A program made the translations under genes and the position numbers. The notes under the pieces are model-generated. The model had not been told where the DNA came from, searched no databases, and saw only the letters and a program-made list of their open reading frames with translations. From Cutibacterium avidum ATCC 25577 (lineage in GTDB: Bacteria > Actinomycetota > Actinomycetes > Propionibacteriales > Propionibacteriaceae): a DNA stretch of 64,000 nt. The stretch spans positions 1,114,550 through 1,178,549 of the forward strand of contig NZ_JH165054.1 of NCBI RefSeq assembly GCF_000227295.1, written 5' to 3'. Shown piece by piece: positions 8,409-16,835 of this stretch; position 1 is the first letter of the stretch, and the number at the start of each line of letters is the position of its first letter.

Positions 8409-9821
8409 GTGGGGCACAGTGGGAGGGTGAGCAGCACAGACCACAGCACCAGGCAGCCTGTCCCTTCGACCGATGACGTGCGCATCGACGCCGCCGCTGC
8501 TCCGAAGGCCGCTGAGGCCACCACGAACCGTCGCGTCGACACCACCTTCGACAAGTTCCATGATCGTTACTCCGTCCGGACCCTTGGCCTGAAGACATCC
8601 CCGGTTCGAGCCCTCTTCTCGGTGGCGAACCGTCCCGAGGTCGTCTCGCTGGCCGGTGGCATGCCGAACATTGCCGACCTTCCCCTCGACGTCGTCGGCG
8701 AGTCGTTGAAGGAACTCATCGACACCCGCGGCGCCGTCGTCATGCAGTACGGATCCGGCCAGGGCGAGCCAGAGATCCGTGAGCACATCTGCGAGGTCAT
8801 GGCCGCCGAGGGTCTCATCGCCGACCCCGACAATGTCACGGTCACCTGCGGCTCCCAGCAGGGGCTCGACCTCGTCACCCGAATCTTCTGCAACCCAGGC
8901 GACGTCATCATGGCGGAGTCACCGTCCTACGTCGGGGCTCTCAACACCTTCACCTCGTACCAAGCTGAGGTCATCCACGTCGACATGGACGACGAGGGCT
9001 TGGTGCCGGAGTCGCTGCGCGAGAAGGTGACGGCTGCGCGTCGCGACGGCAAGTCGGTCAAGTTCCTCTACACCATTCCCAACCACTCGAACCCGTCGGG
9101 AATCTCCCAGTCGACCCAAAGGCGACGCGAGATCCTGGCCGTGACGGATGAGCTCGACCTGCTCGTTGTCGAGGACAACCCGTACGGTCTGCTCAATCTC
9201 GACGGGGATCCCTTGCCGACCTTGAAGTCGATGGATCCCGAGAACGTCATATATCTGGGCTCGTTTTCCAAGACCTTCGCTCCGGGGTTTCGCGTCGGCT
9301 GGATGCTCGCCCCGTCCTTCGTCCGCAGCAAGCTGGTCCTCGCGCAGGAATCCGCGACCTTGTGCCCGCCGGTCTTCTCCCAGTTCGCCATCTCCAGTTA
9401 CCTGACTCATTGGGACTGGCGCGGGCAGGTCCGCAGCTTCATCGACATGTACCGCGTTCGTCGCGACACCATGCTGGCCTCGTTGGCCGAACACATGCCC
9501 GAGGGGACGACGTGGACCCGTCCGTCCGGCGGATTCTTCGTCTGGTTGACGATGCCGGGAGCGGTCGATTCGGCCGCCATGCTTCCTCGGGCGGTCACCA
9601 AGCTCGTTGCTTACACCCCTGGAACAGCCTTCTACAGTGACGGACGAGGACAGCGCAATATTCGGCTGTCGTTCTGTTATCCGACGCCTGAGCGGATCAA
9701 GGTCGGCGTCGAGAGGCTGGCCGGAGTGATGCGCGACGAACTCGACATCGCAGAGACCTTCCAGCTGGGCGACGGGCGACGCCATGTTCGCGATCTGGGG
9801 CCTGGACCGGATCTCGCCTGA
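8409..9821 (+). CDS. PLP-dependent aminotransferase class I/II (2-aminoadipate aminotransferase-like)
   Basis: This is a fold-type I aminotransferase. It has RPEVVSLAGGMPN near the N-terminus, the QYGSGQGEPEIREHI and GSQQGLDL segments that bind the cofactor phosphate, the NPSG motif, VVEDNPYGLL with the Asp that contacts the pyridine nitrogen, and SFSKTFAPGFRVGW with the PLP-binding Lys. The profile fits the LysN/MocR-type subgroup that transfers amino groups from branched, aromatic or aminoadipate substrates to 2-oxoglutarate. About 50 low-complexity residues precede the domain. Start codons GTG 8409 and GTG 8427 both lack a well-spaced Shine-Dalgarno, so a leaderless mRNA is possible. A similar gene sits near oriC beside a ligase and GNAT gene in other actinobacteria. 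Confidence 0.85.
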   Translation: MGHSGRVSSTDHSTRQPVPSTDDVRIDAAAAPKAAEATTNRRVDTTFDKFHDRYSVRTLGLKTSPVRALFSVANRPEVVSLAGGMPNIADLPLDVVGESLKELIDTRGAVVMQYGSGQGEPEIREHICEVMAAEGLIADPDNVTVTCGSQQGLDLVTRIFCNPGDVIMAESPSYVGALNTFTSYQAEVIHVDMDDEGLVPESLREKVTAARRDGKSVKFLYTIPNHSNPSGISQSTQRRREILAVTDELDLLVVEDNPYGLLNLDGDPLPTLKSMDPENVIYLGSFSKTFAPGFRVGWMLAPSFVRSKLVLAQESATLCPPVFSQFAISSYLTHWDWRGQVRSFIDMYRVRRDTMLASLAEHMPEGTTWTRPSGGFFVWLTMPGAVDSAAMLPRAVTKLVAYTPGTAFYSDGRGQRNIRLSFCYPTPERIKVGVERLAGVMRDELDIAETFQLGDGRRHVRDLGPGPDLA

Positions 9822-10067
9822 ATTCCTCGGCGGCGACGCGGTCTGTGAGGACCCTGCGACGTGAGCCCGGCGCCATGTCGGGATGGCCGGGCGTGATTCG
9901 TGAGACTGCGGGATTCAACTGGTCGCTGAGTATGAATTCGGCGATTTGTCGATTTATCTGTGAATCGATGAGAGATGGCTGCTTCTGATTGAGCCTGTGG
10001 GTCCTGTCTGGCTGTCTTGGGAGAGTCGGTGTCCCCGTCACTGTCACGACGCTGGTTGAATGGGGCC

Positions 10068-11015
10068 ATGTTGCAACCAGTCGTCGTCCTCGCCGGAGGG
10101 CTCAGCCATCAGCGCGACATCTCTTTGAAGTCGGGTCGCACCGTTGCCCAGGCGTTGCGACGAGTCGGACATGAGGTCGTGGAGGCCGATATTGACTCCT
10201 CCCTCATCGAGACCCTGCGCGCCAACGACGGAGCCGTCGTCTTCCCCATGCTGCATGGTGGTCTAGGAGAAAACGGGGCTCTTCTTGAAGTCCTCCAGCT
10301 CATGGACATCCCCTATGTGGGATCGGGGCCGGCGACCTGCCGCATTTCCTTCGACAAGTCCATTGCGTCACGAACCGTCGCTGCCGCGGGTGTCGCCATC
10401 CCTCAGCAGGCGGCTCTCCCCCACGACGTCTTCCGAGAACTCGGAGCTCAAACCGTGATCCGGTCCATCACGGAACGGTTCGGACTTCCAGTCATTGTGA
10501 AGCCAGCTCGCGGCGGCTCGAGCTTGGGGGTGATGAAGGTCGAAGACGCCGTTGACCTCCCCCAGGCCATTGCCAATGCCTACGCCTATGACGACATGGC
10601 GGTCGTCGAGGAGTTCGTCACCGGAACCGAACTTGCGATTGGCATGATCACAAGCTCTGAGGGAACGCGAGTGCTCCCTGCCGTTGAGATCCGCCCCGTC
10701 GGTGGGGTTTATGACTACTCGGCGATGTACACCGGGGGCGAGACCCGTCTGACGGCTCCCGCCGACATTAGTGATGAGACTGCCGAAGCCGCAACTCAGA
10801 TGGCCCAGATCGTCCAGCGGGAGTTGGATTTCTCTGGCATCTCCCGTGTGGACGCCATCGTCGACGGGTCTGGACGTCCGGTGTTCTTGGAGGCTGGTGC
10901 TGCTCCCGGCATGACGGCCACGTCCCTCGTGCCCGTCGCGATGGAAGCCGCTGGCCTGGATCTCGGCCAAGTGTGCTCGCACCTTGTCGCTGACGTCGCC
11001 CGTAACCATGACTGA
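10068..11015 (+). CDS. D-alanine--D-alanine ligase family protein
   Basis: An ATP-grasp ligase of about 315 residues from ATG 10068. The N-terminal GGLSHQRDISLKSGR occupies the place of the Ddl GGxSxEHEVS motif. FPMLHGGLGENGALLEVLQLMDIPYVGSG, PVIVKPARGGSSLGV and the metal-site region RVDAIVDG...FLEAGAAPGMTATS all match Ddl. Ddl makes the D-Ala-D-Ala dipeptide for peptidoglycan. The substitution of the usual EH by HQR in the first motif and the oriC context leave room for a divergent Ddl-like ligase with another role. Its stop overlaps the next start at 11008 by 8 nt, so it is coupled to the SURF1 gene. Confidence 0.85.
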   Translation: MLQPVVVLAGGLSHQRDISLKSGRTVAQALRRVGHEVVEADIDSSLIETLRANDGAVVFPMLHGGLGENGALLEVLQLMDIPYVGSGPATCRISFDKSIASRTVAAAGVAIPQQAALPHDVFRELGAQTVIRSITERFGLPVIVKPARGGSSLGVMKVEDAVDLPQAIANAYAYDDMAVVEEFVTGTELAIGMITSSEGTRVLPAVEIRPVGGVYDYSAMYTGGETRLTAPADISDETAEAATQMAQIVQRELDFSGISRVDAIVDGSGRPVFLEAGAAPGMTATSLVPVAMEAAGLDLGQVCSHLVADVARNHD

Positions 11016-11724
11016 GGGCGACAAGACGTCAGGAACCAGCTCTGCCGTTCGCGTCAAGCAGGCGCTGATCATGCTGATTGGCACAGTGCTGGCCGGGGTT
11101 ATGGTCATCCTCGGCCTGTGGCAGATGAATGTCTTCGAATCCCAGCAGAACAATTCCACCCAAGCCCGTATAGATCAGCCTGTCATCACGTGGGACAAAA
11201 CTCCCAAGCGAGCTGACGTCATGGCCCAGTACGGGCGCCGGGTGAGGATTACCGGCACCTTCGAACCTTCAACCGCTACGATGGTGGGGACGTCATGGCC
11301 AGTCAGGGCCGTCCAAGGAGTACGTCTCAGGTCGGGCGAGACGATCGCTGTCGTCCGGGGAATGGTCTCCGAGGGCCAAAACACTCCCCCGGCCCCCAAG
11401 GGCACCGTGACGCTGACGGGTGTCCTGGCGGCCTCAGAATCCGACGATGAGCACCGCAACCCCCAGATGCCAGCAGCTGTGCTGCCCTCGCTGCGTCTTG
11501 AGGTGTTGACCCAAACATGGCCGCAGCCGTTGGTGCCGGCGACACTGACCCTTGACGAGGACGGTGCACGTGCCCAAGGTTTGGCCCCTGCTGAACCGGT
11601 CCTTCCCAAGGGAGACGGCGGTGAACGTAATCGCGGCTATGCCCTTCAGTGGTGGGTGTTCGCTATCTTCACCATCGCCATGTCCATCGCTTTTGCCAGA
11701 GCCGCGGGGAAACATAAGGACTGA
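11008..11724 (+). CDS. SURF1 family cytochrome oxidase assembly protein
   Basis: The 238-aa protein has the SURF1 layout: an N-terminal membrane helix (about residues 17-36, ending GLWQMNVF), an extracytoplasmic domain with YGRRVRITGTF and VVRGMVSEG stretches, and a C-terminal helix after RNRGYALQWWVFAIFT. SURF1 proteins help insert haem a into cytochrome c oxidase. The start at ATG 11008 overlaps the ligase gene. No oxidase or haem-synthase genes are nearby, so the assignment is by topology and motifs. Confidence 0.75.
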   Translation: MTEGDKTSGTSSAVRVKQALIMLIGTVLAGVMVILGLWQMNVFESQQNNSTQARIDQPVITWDKTPKRADVMAQYGRRVRITGTFEPSTATMVGTSWPVRAVQGVRLRSGETIAVVRGMVSEGQNTPPAPKGTVTLTGVLAASESDDEHRNPQMPAAVLPSLRLEVLTQTWPQPLVPATLTLDEDGARAQGLAPAEPVLPKGDGGERNRGYALQWWVFAIFTIAMSIAFARAAGKHKD

Positions 11725-11765
11725 TCCTCATCAGGTCCCGCGGCGGTTGGCCGGCGTCAGTACTC

Positions 11766-11781
11766 TGTTTCACGTGCAACA
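11766..11781. promoter_or_regulatory. parS: parS-like centromere site, 15 of 16 positions
   Basis: The sequence TGTTTCACGTGCAACA differs from the parS consensus TGTTTCACGTGAAACA at one base. It overlaps the probable GTG start (11774) of the DUF3817 gene. It would be loaded by the ParB encoded at 12526-13449. Confidence 0.7.
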
Positions 11782-12298
11782 TACCGACGACGTGACCAGC
11801 GATGAGTTCTACGCTGTCCCCTCGGCAAGCGCGCCAACAGCGGGAGATGGAGCGCATACCAGTGCCCATCACCATGGGTCGAACCCAAGTTCGCCTGTGG
11901 ATGCGGCTGAGGCCGAACAGGAGCCGTGGATTGAACCCGACGAGATTCCTGGGGTACGCAAGGCCTTGATTGCCTATCGAGTCATGGCGTACGTCGTGGG
12001 CACCCTCTTGGTCGTCCTGGTGTGTGTAGCAATGCCACTGAAGTACGCCGCCGGGAAGCCGACCATGGTCAACGTCGTCGGCATCTCTCATGGGTGGCTC
12101 TATCCCGTCCTCCTCATCACCGCGTACGTGTTGGGCCGCAAGGCAGGATGGCCGCTCACGAGGCTGCTGATCATTGCCTTGGCAGGAACCGTGCCGTTCC
12201 TGTCCTTTGTTGCCGAATACTTTGCGCGCAAGGACGTCGAGCGCCGTATTGACTCCGCGAACGCCTATTGGGCTGGCCACCAACCGCCCGCCGAATGA
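11774..12298 (+). CDS. DUF3817 domain membrane protein
   Basis: From GTG 11774 the product is about 174 residues. A polar N-terminal stretch of about 60 residues is followed by a compact three-helix membrane domain: YRVMAYVVGTLLVVLVCVAMPLKY, then HGWLYPVLLITAYVLGRKAGW, then TRLLIIALAGTVPFLSFVAEYFA. The pattern YRVMAY...GW.YP....Y.L....GW is typical of DUF3817 proteins, whose function is unknown. The start codon lies inside a parS-like site, so ParB binding could affect initiation of its transcript. An earlier start is not supported because it would overlap SURF1. Confidence 0.7.
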   Translation: MQHTDDVTSDEFYAVPSASAPTAGDGAHTSAHHHGSNPSSPVDAAEAEQEPWIEPDEIPGVRKALIAYRVMAYVVGTLLVVLVCVAMPLKYAAGKPTMVNVVGISHGWLYPVLLITAYVLGRKAGWPLTRLLIIALAGTVPFLSFVAEYFARKDVERRIDSANAYWAGHQPPAE

Positions 12299-12472
12299 GC
12301 CCGTAACTCAGGACGAGACCGCGTGAGCCCGACTCCGACGGCAGACTTGGTTCCCCGTTTGCGTCAGACCACGGACTTCTCGTCGACCTCGTCCCTGCGG
12401 ACGTCTTTAATACGGAATGCCGTCCCGCCCACTGTGCGAGAGTCGGTCGCACGATGGCTGCTGACCTATGGC

Positions 12473-12512
12473 AATGCCCCTGACTGGCGCTACAGCGTCA
12501 ACCAGGGGCATT
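12473..12512. terminator. hairpin between the DUF3817 gene and parB
   Basis: AATGCCCCTG (12473-12482) pairs with CAGGGGCATT (12503-12512). TTCTTTC follows on the plus strand, so it can terminate transcription of the DUF3817 operon. It also lies 13 bp beyond the convergent parB stop and may serve both. Confidence 0.7.
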
Positions 12513-12525
12513 CTTTCATCACTTA

Positions 12526-13449
12526 TCACTTTGACAATATGTCGATAAGTCGCTCTAACTCCTCATTGTCACTGAACTCCAGGGTGATCGTCCCTCGACC
12601 GTTACGACGCTTCACCTTCACCGCGGTACGGAACCGCTGGGACAACTCATCCCCCCACTTCGCCGCTTCGGCATCCCGTCGAGGCTTCTTGCGCTGATGC
12701 GGCTTGACCTCGGTCGTGTCGTCGAGCGTCTGCCGGACGAGTTCCTCCGTTGCACGCACCGAGAGACCTTCATCCACGATGCGATCGGCAATGTTGCCCT
12801 GGAGGTCAGCATCTTCGAGCGAGAGAAGAGGACGAGCGTGTCCAGCGGTAATATCACCCTCGAGCAGTCGCTTCTGAACACCAGCACTCAGCTTCATCAG
12901 GCGGATCGTATTCGCGATCTGCGATCGAGACCGCTGAACCCGCTCCGACAATTCGTCCTGAGTGCAGCCGAAGTCATTGAGCATCTGCTCGTATGCAGCG
13001 GCTTCCTCCAGCGGATTGAGCTGGACGCGGTGGAGGTTCTCAAGGAGAGCATCTCGCAGCATGTCCTCGCTGGCCGTGGTACGTACGATGGCGGGAATCG
13101 TCGTCAGCCCAGCTTTCCGGGTCGCACGCCACCGTCGCTCGCCCATGACGAGCTCATATCCGTCGTCCACGGGAGTGACGACCACAGGCTGCAGGACCCC
13201 AACAGCTTTGATGGAGTCAGACAGCTCGGTCAGCTCATCGTCATCAAAGATCTGTCGTGGCTGATGGCTATTGGGTCGCACCTTGTCGACACCGATGAGC
13301 GCGAACCGTGACCCTTCAACCTCATCGTCCGAGAGGGAGCCAGCAGAATCCTCCTCCAGGATCTCGTCATCCTCCTCGTCGAGATCGGTCCTCTGGAAGA
13401 ACTCCCCAAATCCGCGTCCCAACCCGCTGTGCTTTGCTGCCATCGTCAT
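12526..13449 (-). CDS. parB: chromosome partitioning protein ParB
   Basis: This is the centromere-binding CTPase of ParABS. The N-terminal domain carries QPRQIFDDDEL and the CTP-binding box GERRWRATRKAGL. The central HTH includes DELSERVQRSRSQIANTIRLMKLS, followed by ITAGHARPLLSLED. The C-terminal dimerisation segment ends LERLIDILSK. An acidic stretch lies near residues 20-45. At 307 aa the length is normal. ATG 13449 overlaps the parA stop; a second ATG at 13443 has better spacing to AAGGAG and may be the true start. Cognate parS sites lie at 11766, 14463, 15733 and 18073. Confidence 0.96.
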   Translation of the reverse strand: MTMAAKHSGLGRGFGEFFQRTDLDEEDDEILEEDSAGSLSDDEVEGSRFALIGVDKVRPNSHQPRQIFDDDELTELSDSIKAVGVLQPVVVTPVDDGYELVMGERRWRATRKAGLTTIPAIVRTTASEDMLRDALLENLHRVQLNPLEEAAAYEQMLNDFGCTQDELSERVQRSRSQIANTIRLMKLSAGVQKRLLEGDITAGHARPLLSLEDADLQGNIADRIVDEGLSVRATEELVRQTLDDTTEVKPHQRKKPRRDAEAAKWGDELSQRFRTAVKVKRRNGRGTITLEFSDNEELERLIDILSK

Positions 13450-14432
13450 GACTCCTTGCTCTCGGAGGTATCAACTGGCGTTTCTCTTCCGGAGGCAGCC
13501 GCGTTCGGGGCCGGAGCATGCCGCTTGGCGAACTCTGCAGCCGCCTCACGATATGCCACAGCACCGGCTGACTTCGGATCGTACGTCAAGACGCTACGGC
13601 TGTAACTCGGTGCTTCGGACACACGAACGGACCTTGGGATCCGTGTCGTCATAGTTTCCCGTGCAAAGTGAGTGCGAACCTCCTCATCCACCTGCGTGGA
13701 CAACCTGGTCCTGCCGTCAAACATCGTCATGAGGATCGAGGCAAGGCTCAAATCCTTGTTCATTGCGTGTCGCACAGCGTCAATGGTGCGCATGAGCTGC
13801 GTCACGCCCTCCAGGGCGTAATACTCACATTGGATCGGCAGCAAGACTTCATCCGCCGCGACAAGTGCATTGAGGGTCAAGAGGCCCAGAGACGGGGGGC
13901 AATCGAGAATGACGTAGTCAACGGCGTGGGTCTTGAGATATTTGCGAAGGGCCTTCCGTAGACGACGCTCTCGCCCCTTGACATCAACTAGTTGTAGTTC
14001 TGCTCCGGACAGATCAATCGTCGCCGGTACAACTTCGAGACCGGGTGCCTCCGGGCTCTCCTTGGCGACGAGTGCGATGTCCTCCTCGTCAATGAGGACT
14101 TCGTAGGTGCCGGGCGTCCCTGCCTCGTGATCGATCCCAAGAGCCGTCGAGGCGTTGCCCTGGGGGTCGGTGTCGATGAGAAGCACCTTGAGCCCGCTCA
14201 TAGCCAATGCCACCGCAAAGTTGATTGCTGTCGTAGTCTTCCCCACCCCGCCCTTTTGGTTGGCGACAACGATCGTGGTGGGTTTAGCGGGACGGGGGAG
14301 AGTCAATGGCATGGCAGAGGCCGTAGCGTCATCAACGCGGTCGGCGGCTGGATCCGCTGCGTCAGGCACCTCGGGACCATCAAAGGCCGCCCGCTTAGGT
14401 GCTCCGTCATAGATGGGGACCTCGTCGGTCAT
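13446..14432 (-). CDS. parA: chromosome partitioning ATPase ParA (Soj)
   Basis: A deviant Walker-A ATPase: KGGVGKTTTAINFAVALA holds the signature and catalytic Lys, LLIDTDPQGNAST is the A' motif, and DYVILDCPPSLGLLTLNAL is Walker B. It works with ParB at parS to segregate newly replicated origins. ATG 14432 (MTDEVPIYDG) is preferred because GAAAGG is spaced 6 nt from it; the ATG at 14438 abuts that Shine-Dalgarno. A 50-residue low-complexity N-terminal region precedes the ATPase domain. A perfect parS and three DnaA-type boxes lie just upstream, so both ParB and DnaA could influence its promoter. Confidence 0.96.
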   Translation of the reverse strand: MTDEVPIYDGAPKRAAFDGPEVPDAADPAADRVDDATASAMPLTLPRPAKPTTIVVANQKGGVGKTTTAINFAVALAMSGLKVLLIDTDPQGNASTALGIDHEAGTPGTYEVLIDEEDIALVAKESPEAPGLEVVPATIDLSGAELQLVDVKGRERRLRKALRKYLKTHAVDYVILDCPPSLGLLTLNALVAADEVLLPIQCEYYALEGVTQLMRTIDAVRHAMNKDLSLASILMTMFDGRTRLSTQVDEEVRTHFARETMTTRIPRSVRVSEAPSYSRSVLTYDPKSAGAVAYREAAAEFAKRHAPAPNAAASGRETPVDTSESKES

Positions 14433-14462
14433 ACGCATCCTTTCACTTGCGAGCGGGAATGA

Positions 14463-14478
14463 TGTTTCACGTGAAACA
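14463..14478. promoter_or_regulatory. parS: perfect parS site upstream of parA
   Basis: A perfect 16-bp palindrome, TGTTTCACGTGAAACA, 30 bp upstream of the preferred parA start. It is a ParB loading site and could also mediate parAB autoregulation. Confidence 0.92.
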
Positions 14479-14535
14479 CCGTCGGTTGGACACTCTACCG
14501 GGCACGCCTCCCAGATCCAGAGACATTTTCCTTTC

Positions 14536-14598
14536 TGTGGATAACTACGGAGACGGGACGTGCACGCCTGTGGATAACCAACTCCATGTGGTGGATAA
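14536..14598. promoter_or_regulatory. three phased DnaA-box-like sites upstream of parA
   Basis: TGTGGATAA occurs at 14536-14544 and 14569-14577, and GGTGGATAA at 14590-14598. The start-to-start spacings of 33 and 21 bp are close to three and two helical turns, and all three face the same way. These are classic DnaA boxes (reverse complement TTATCCACA) and lie about 11.5 kb from oriC. They may place parAB under DnaA control or titrate DnaA. Confidence 0.6.
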
Positions 14599-14599
14599 C

Positions 14600-15732
14600 A
14601 GAGAGCACAACGAGGAACTCAGCCTTTGGCACCCACGCGCGCGGACCCCGTGCCGTATAGCCTCATGATCCGCGCTCGTCTCGGGCTAGCTTTTGTCTGG
14701 TAGGACGGCCCACCGACATGAAGGATCGCCGAACCTGGCTACCCATCTGATCATGGTGCAGTTCACGTAGAAGCTCTCATCAAAGCACGCGTCCCCACGT
14801 ATCTGTTACTTGTGCGCACAGCCAGCCCCTAGGTGCGGGTTCAATAGCCTCCGAGGAACACCATGTGGGATCCCGAGAGCCTATAGTTTGATGACGACGA
14901 ACCATGATCAGATCGATCCGAGGTGGTCATGGCCGTGCCAAATACCCATGTTCAGTCGGACATCACCTAGGCCTTGACAGCCCGCGACGCGTGCGTACCC
15001 GACTGCCGGATCAATCGCTGGCATCGCATTCTGTGATCGACATGGGCACCTTTCTCCGACCTCAGCCCAGCGGACACACGTCCGGCGAAAGCCCACACTA
15101 GGCAGGAATTCGCGTCCGGCCGGAAGTCACGTCTGGCCGGAATCAGACCGGAGGTGAAAGCCGGGACACGAAAGGTGGCGGGAGATGACGCGGTGCCGAA
15201 CCGGACCAGGGCCACACAGACTCAATGGGGACTCAACGGGGAAGCGGAGCCGGGGTTAAGCGCGGCCAGCGGGGACGCGGCGCTTGCGTAGCCCACCCCG
15301 GCGTGAAGCGTAGCCAGCGTGAAACGGACCCAAACGCGAGACGTGCCAGTGCGCAACGCGATCAGCGGAAGGCAGCCCTGGCATGAAACGAGGCTAGGGC
15401 AAGACACACCCACCGGGAAGCGGACCCCACGTAGTCCAGACGCCGCGGAACCAGTGCCGATGTGAGGCGCGGCGCCGATGTGGAGCGCGGCTAATGTGAA
15501 ATGCGACCAGCCGAAAGGTCGGAAGGGTGCAGGTGCCCTTCTGATGCGACTGGCTTTCCCTTCGGAGCGGCACCGACGCCGTCTCCAGGCCAGTACCAGA
15601 TGCGCCGATGAACGCTTCCGATGGAGTCAGCGGTACTGCCCTGTGCTGCCATCGCAGCCGCCCGGTCTAAATCTTCGATACCCAGACTGATGGAGTCCCC
15701 CTGGTCGGACCAAGGATCCACACCGAGACCGA
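14600..15732. other. gene-free spacer, parA side (part of 14439-16196)
   Basis: No open frame here resembles a known protein or shows actinobacterial codon bias with a Shine-Dalgarno. Visible structure includes an imperfect 17-bp tandem repeat starting CGTCCGGCCGGAAGTC (15113-15129) and CGTCTGGCCGGAATC (15130-15146). A loosely repetitive stretch at about 15230-15500 has recurring GAAGCGGA and CCGATGTG(A/G)(G/A)GCGCGGC-type units, for example around 15455-15492. No tRNA or rRNA was seen. It could be decayed sequence or a ParB-spreading platform between parS sites. Confidence 0.5.
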
Positions 15733-15748
15733 TGTTTCACGTGAAACA
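15733..15748. promoter_or_regulatory. parS: perfect parS site between parA and rsmG
   Basis: A perfect TGTTTCACGTGAAACA in the gene-free spacer, 1,270 bp from the parS upstream of parA. Confidence 0.92.
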
Positions 15749-16196
15749 CCTCCCCCCATGCCCGATCGACGTGAGGCGAAACTTCCAGCCGCTTGTGACG
15801 TCGAGCACGGCGGCGCACTTCATCGTCACCGCCAGGGACGACTCCAAAGCACCTCTCATCGCCGAGTTCGTCGTGCTCTCTTACGTCGTTCCGGCATCGT
15901 TTTCCGTAGGAGAGCAGACCCGTGCACTTAGGTCCCGTTACGGCCTCGTCCTCCTAGGCAAACCATCGCTCCATACGAAGATGGCAGCCAGTTCTACGCC
16001 TTTCGAGCCGTCACAAGAAGCACACTCGCAATACCCGCCCATGATCACCACGTCGGCCGGTGGCCGCCAAACCACCAGGAACAGCGGCCGCGGATACATT
16101 CGACCGCCTCTGAATTGTGACTTCTACGAGTCAGTCGCGACTGGGTGTCCCCTCAGCGACCTGATCCAGGGTCTCGGTGGTGGGCCGGACGGCACC

Positions 16197-16835
16197 TCAT
16201 GCATTCTCAGATCGGCAGACGCGCACTGCGCGCGTGACCTCCGACGATGGGTCAGCACGAACGAGGAGTACTTCGGCAGAAAGATGACGCTTAGAAAGCT
16301 CCTTCTTCGCTTTCACGACCTCCTCTTCGGCTGACTGCCCCTTCAGGGCGAGGAGACATCCATTTTGCCCGAACAGCCCGGCCGTCCATCCAACAAGCGT
16401 GCCCAGCTTCGCAACTGCTCGGGAGACGACAACGTCAGCGGAGATTCCGGCGTCTTCGGCGCGATCGCGCACAATCGACACGCGGCCTGCTAGGTCTAAC
16501 TCATCGACAGCCTCGGTCAAGAAGTTGGAGCGTCTCAACATCGGCTCGATCAGTGTGATCTCGAGGTCCGGCCGCAAAATCGAGAGCGGGATTCCAGGCA
16601 AACCTGCACCACTACCAACGTCAGCGACGCGCGATCCTTGGGGAATCAGGCTTGCCAGGGCCGCACTGTTGAGGATGTGACGCTCCCACAATCTGTCGAC
16701 CTCGCGAGGACCAATCAGTCCCCACTCGACCCCGCAACTAGCCAATATATCGACATAGCGTTTAATCGTCTTATAGCTGCCGCCGTACAGTCGCTCGGCT
16801 ATCGCGTCGTCAGTCACCTGGGTCATGTCAGACAT
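16197..16835 (-). CDS. rsmG: 16S rRNA (guanine527-N7)-methyltransferase RsmG
   Basis: This 212-aa SAM-dependent methyltransferase has the RsmG pattern: an N-terminal helix region, then [49 protein letters not shown] (SAM-binding GxGxG and acidic loop), RAEDAG, and VVSRAVAKL. It methylates G527 in the 530 loop of 16S rRNA; loss gives low-level streptomycin resistance in many bacteria. It normally adjoins jag and parA. Here gene-free spacers of about 1.8 kb lie on both sides, so it is probably transcribed from its own promoter. Confidence 0.95.
   Translation of the reverse strand: MSDMTQVTDDAIAERLYGGSYKTIKRYVDILASCGVEWGLIGPREVDRLWERHILNSAALASLIPQGSRVADVGSGAGLPGIPLSILRPDLEITLIEPMLRRSNFLTEAVDELDLAGRVSIVRDRAEDAGISADVVVSRAVAKLGTLVGWTAGLFGQNGCLLALKGQSAEEEVVKAKKELSKRHLSAEVLLVRADPSSEVTRAVRVCRSENA

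Noticed and set aside
15621-16334. 237-codon frame on the plus strand overlapping rsmG
   Set aside because: Its composition (S/P/R-rich) and 138-bp overlap with the end of rsmG argue against coding; it also runs through a parS site.
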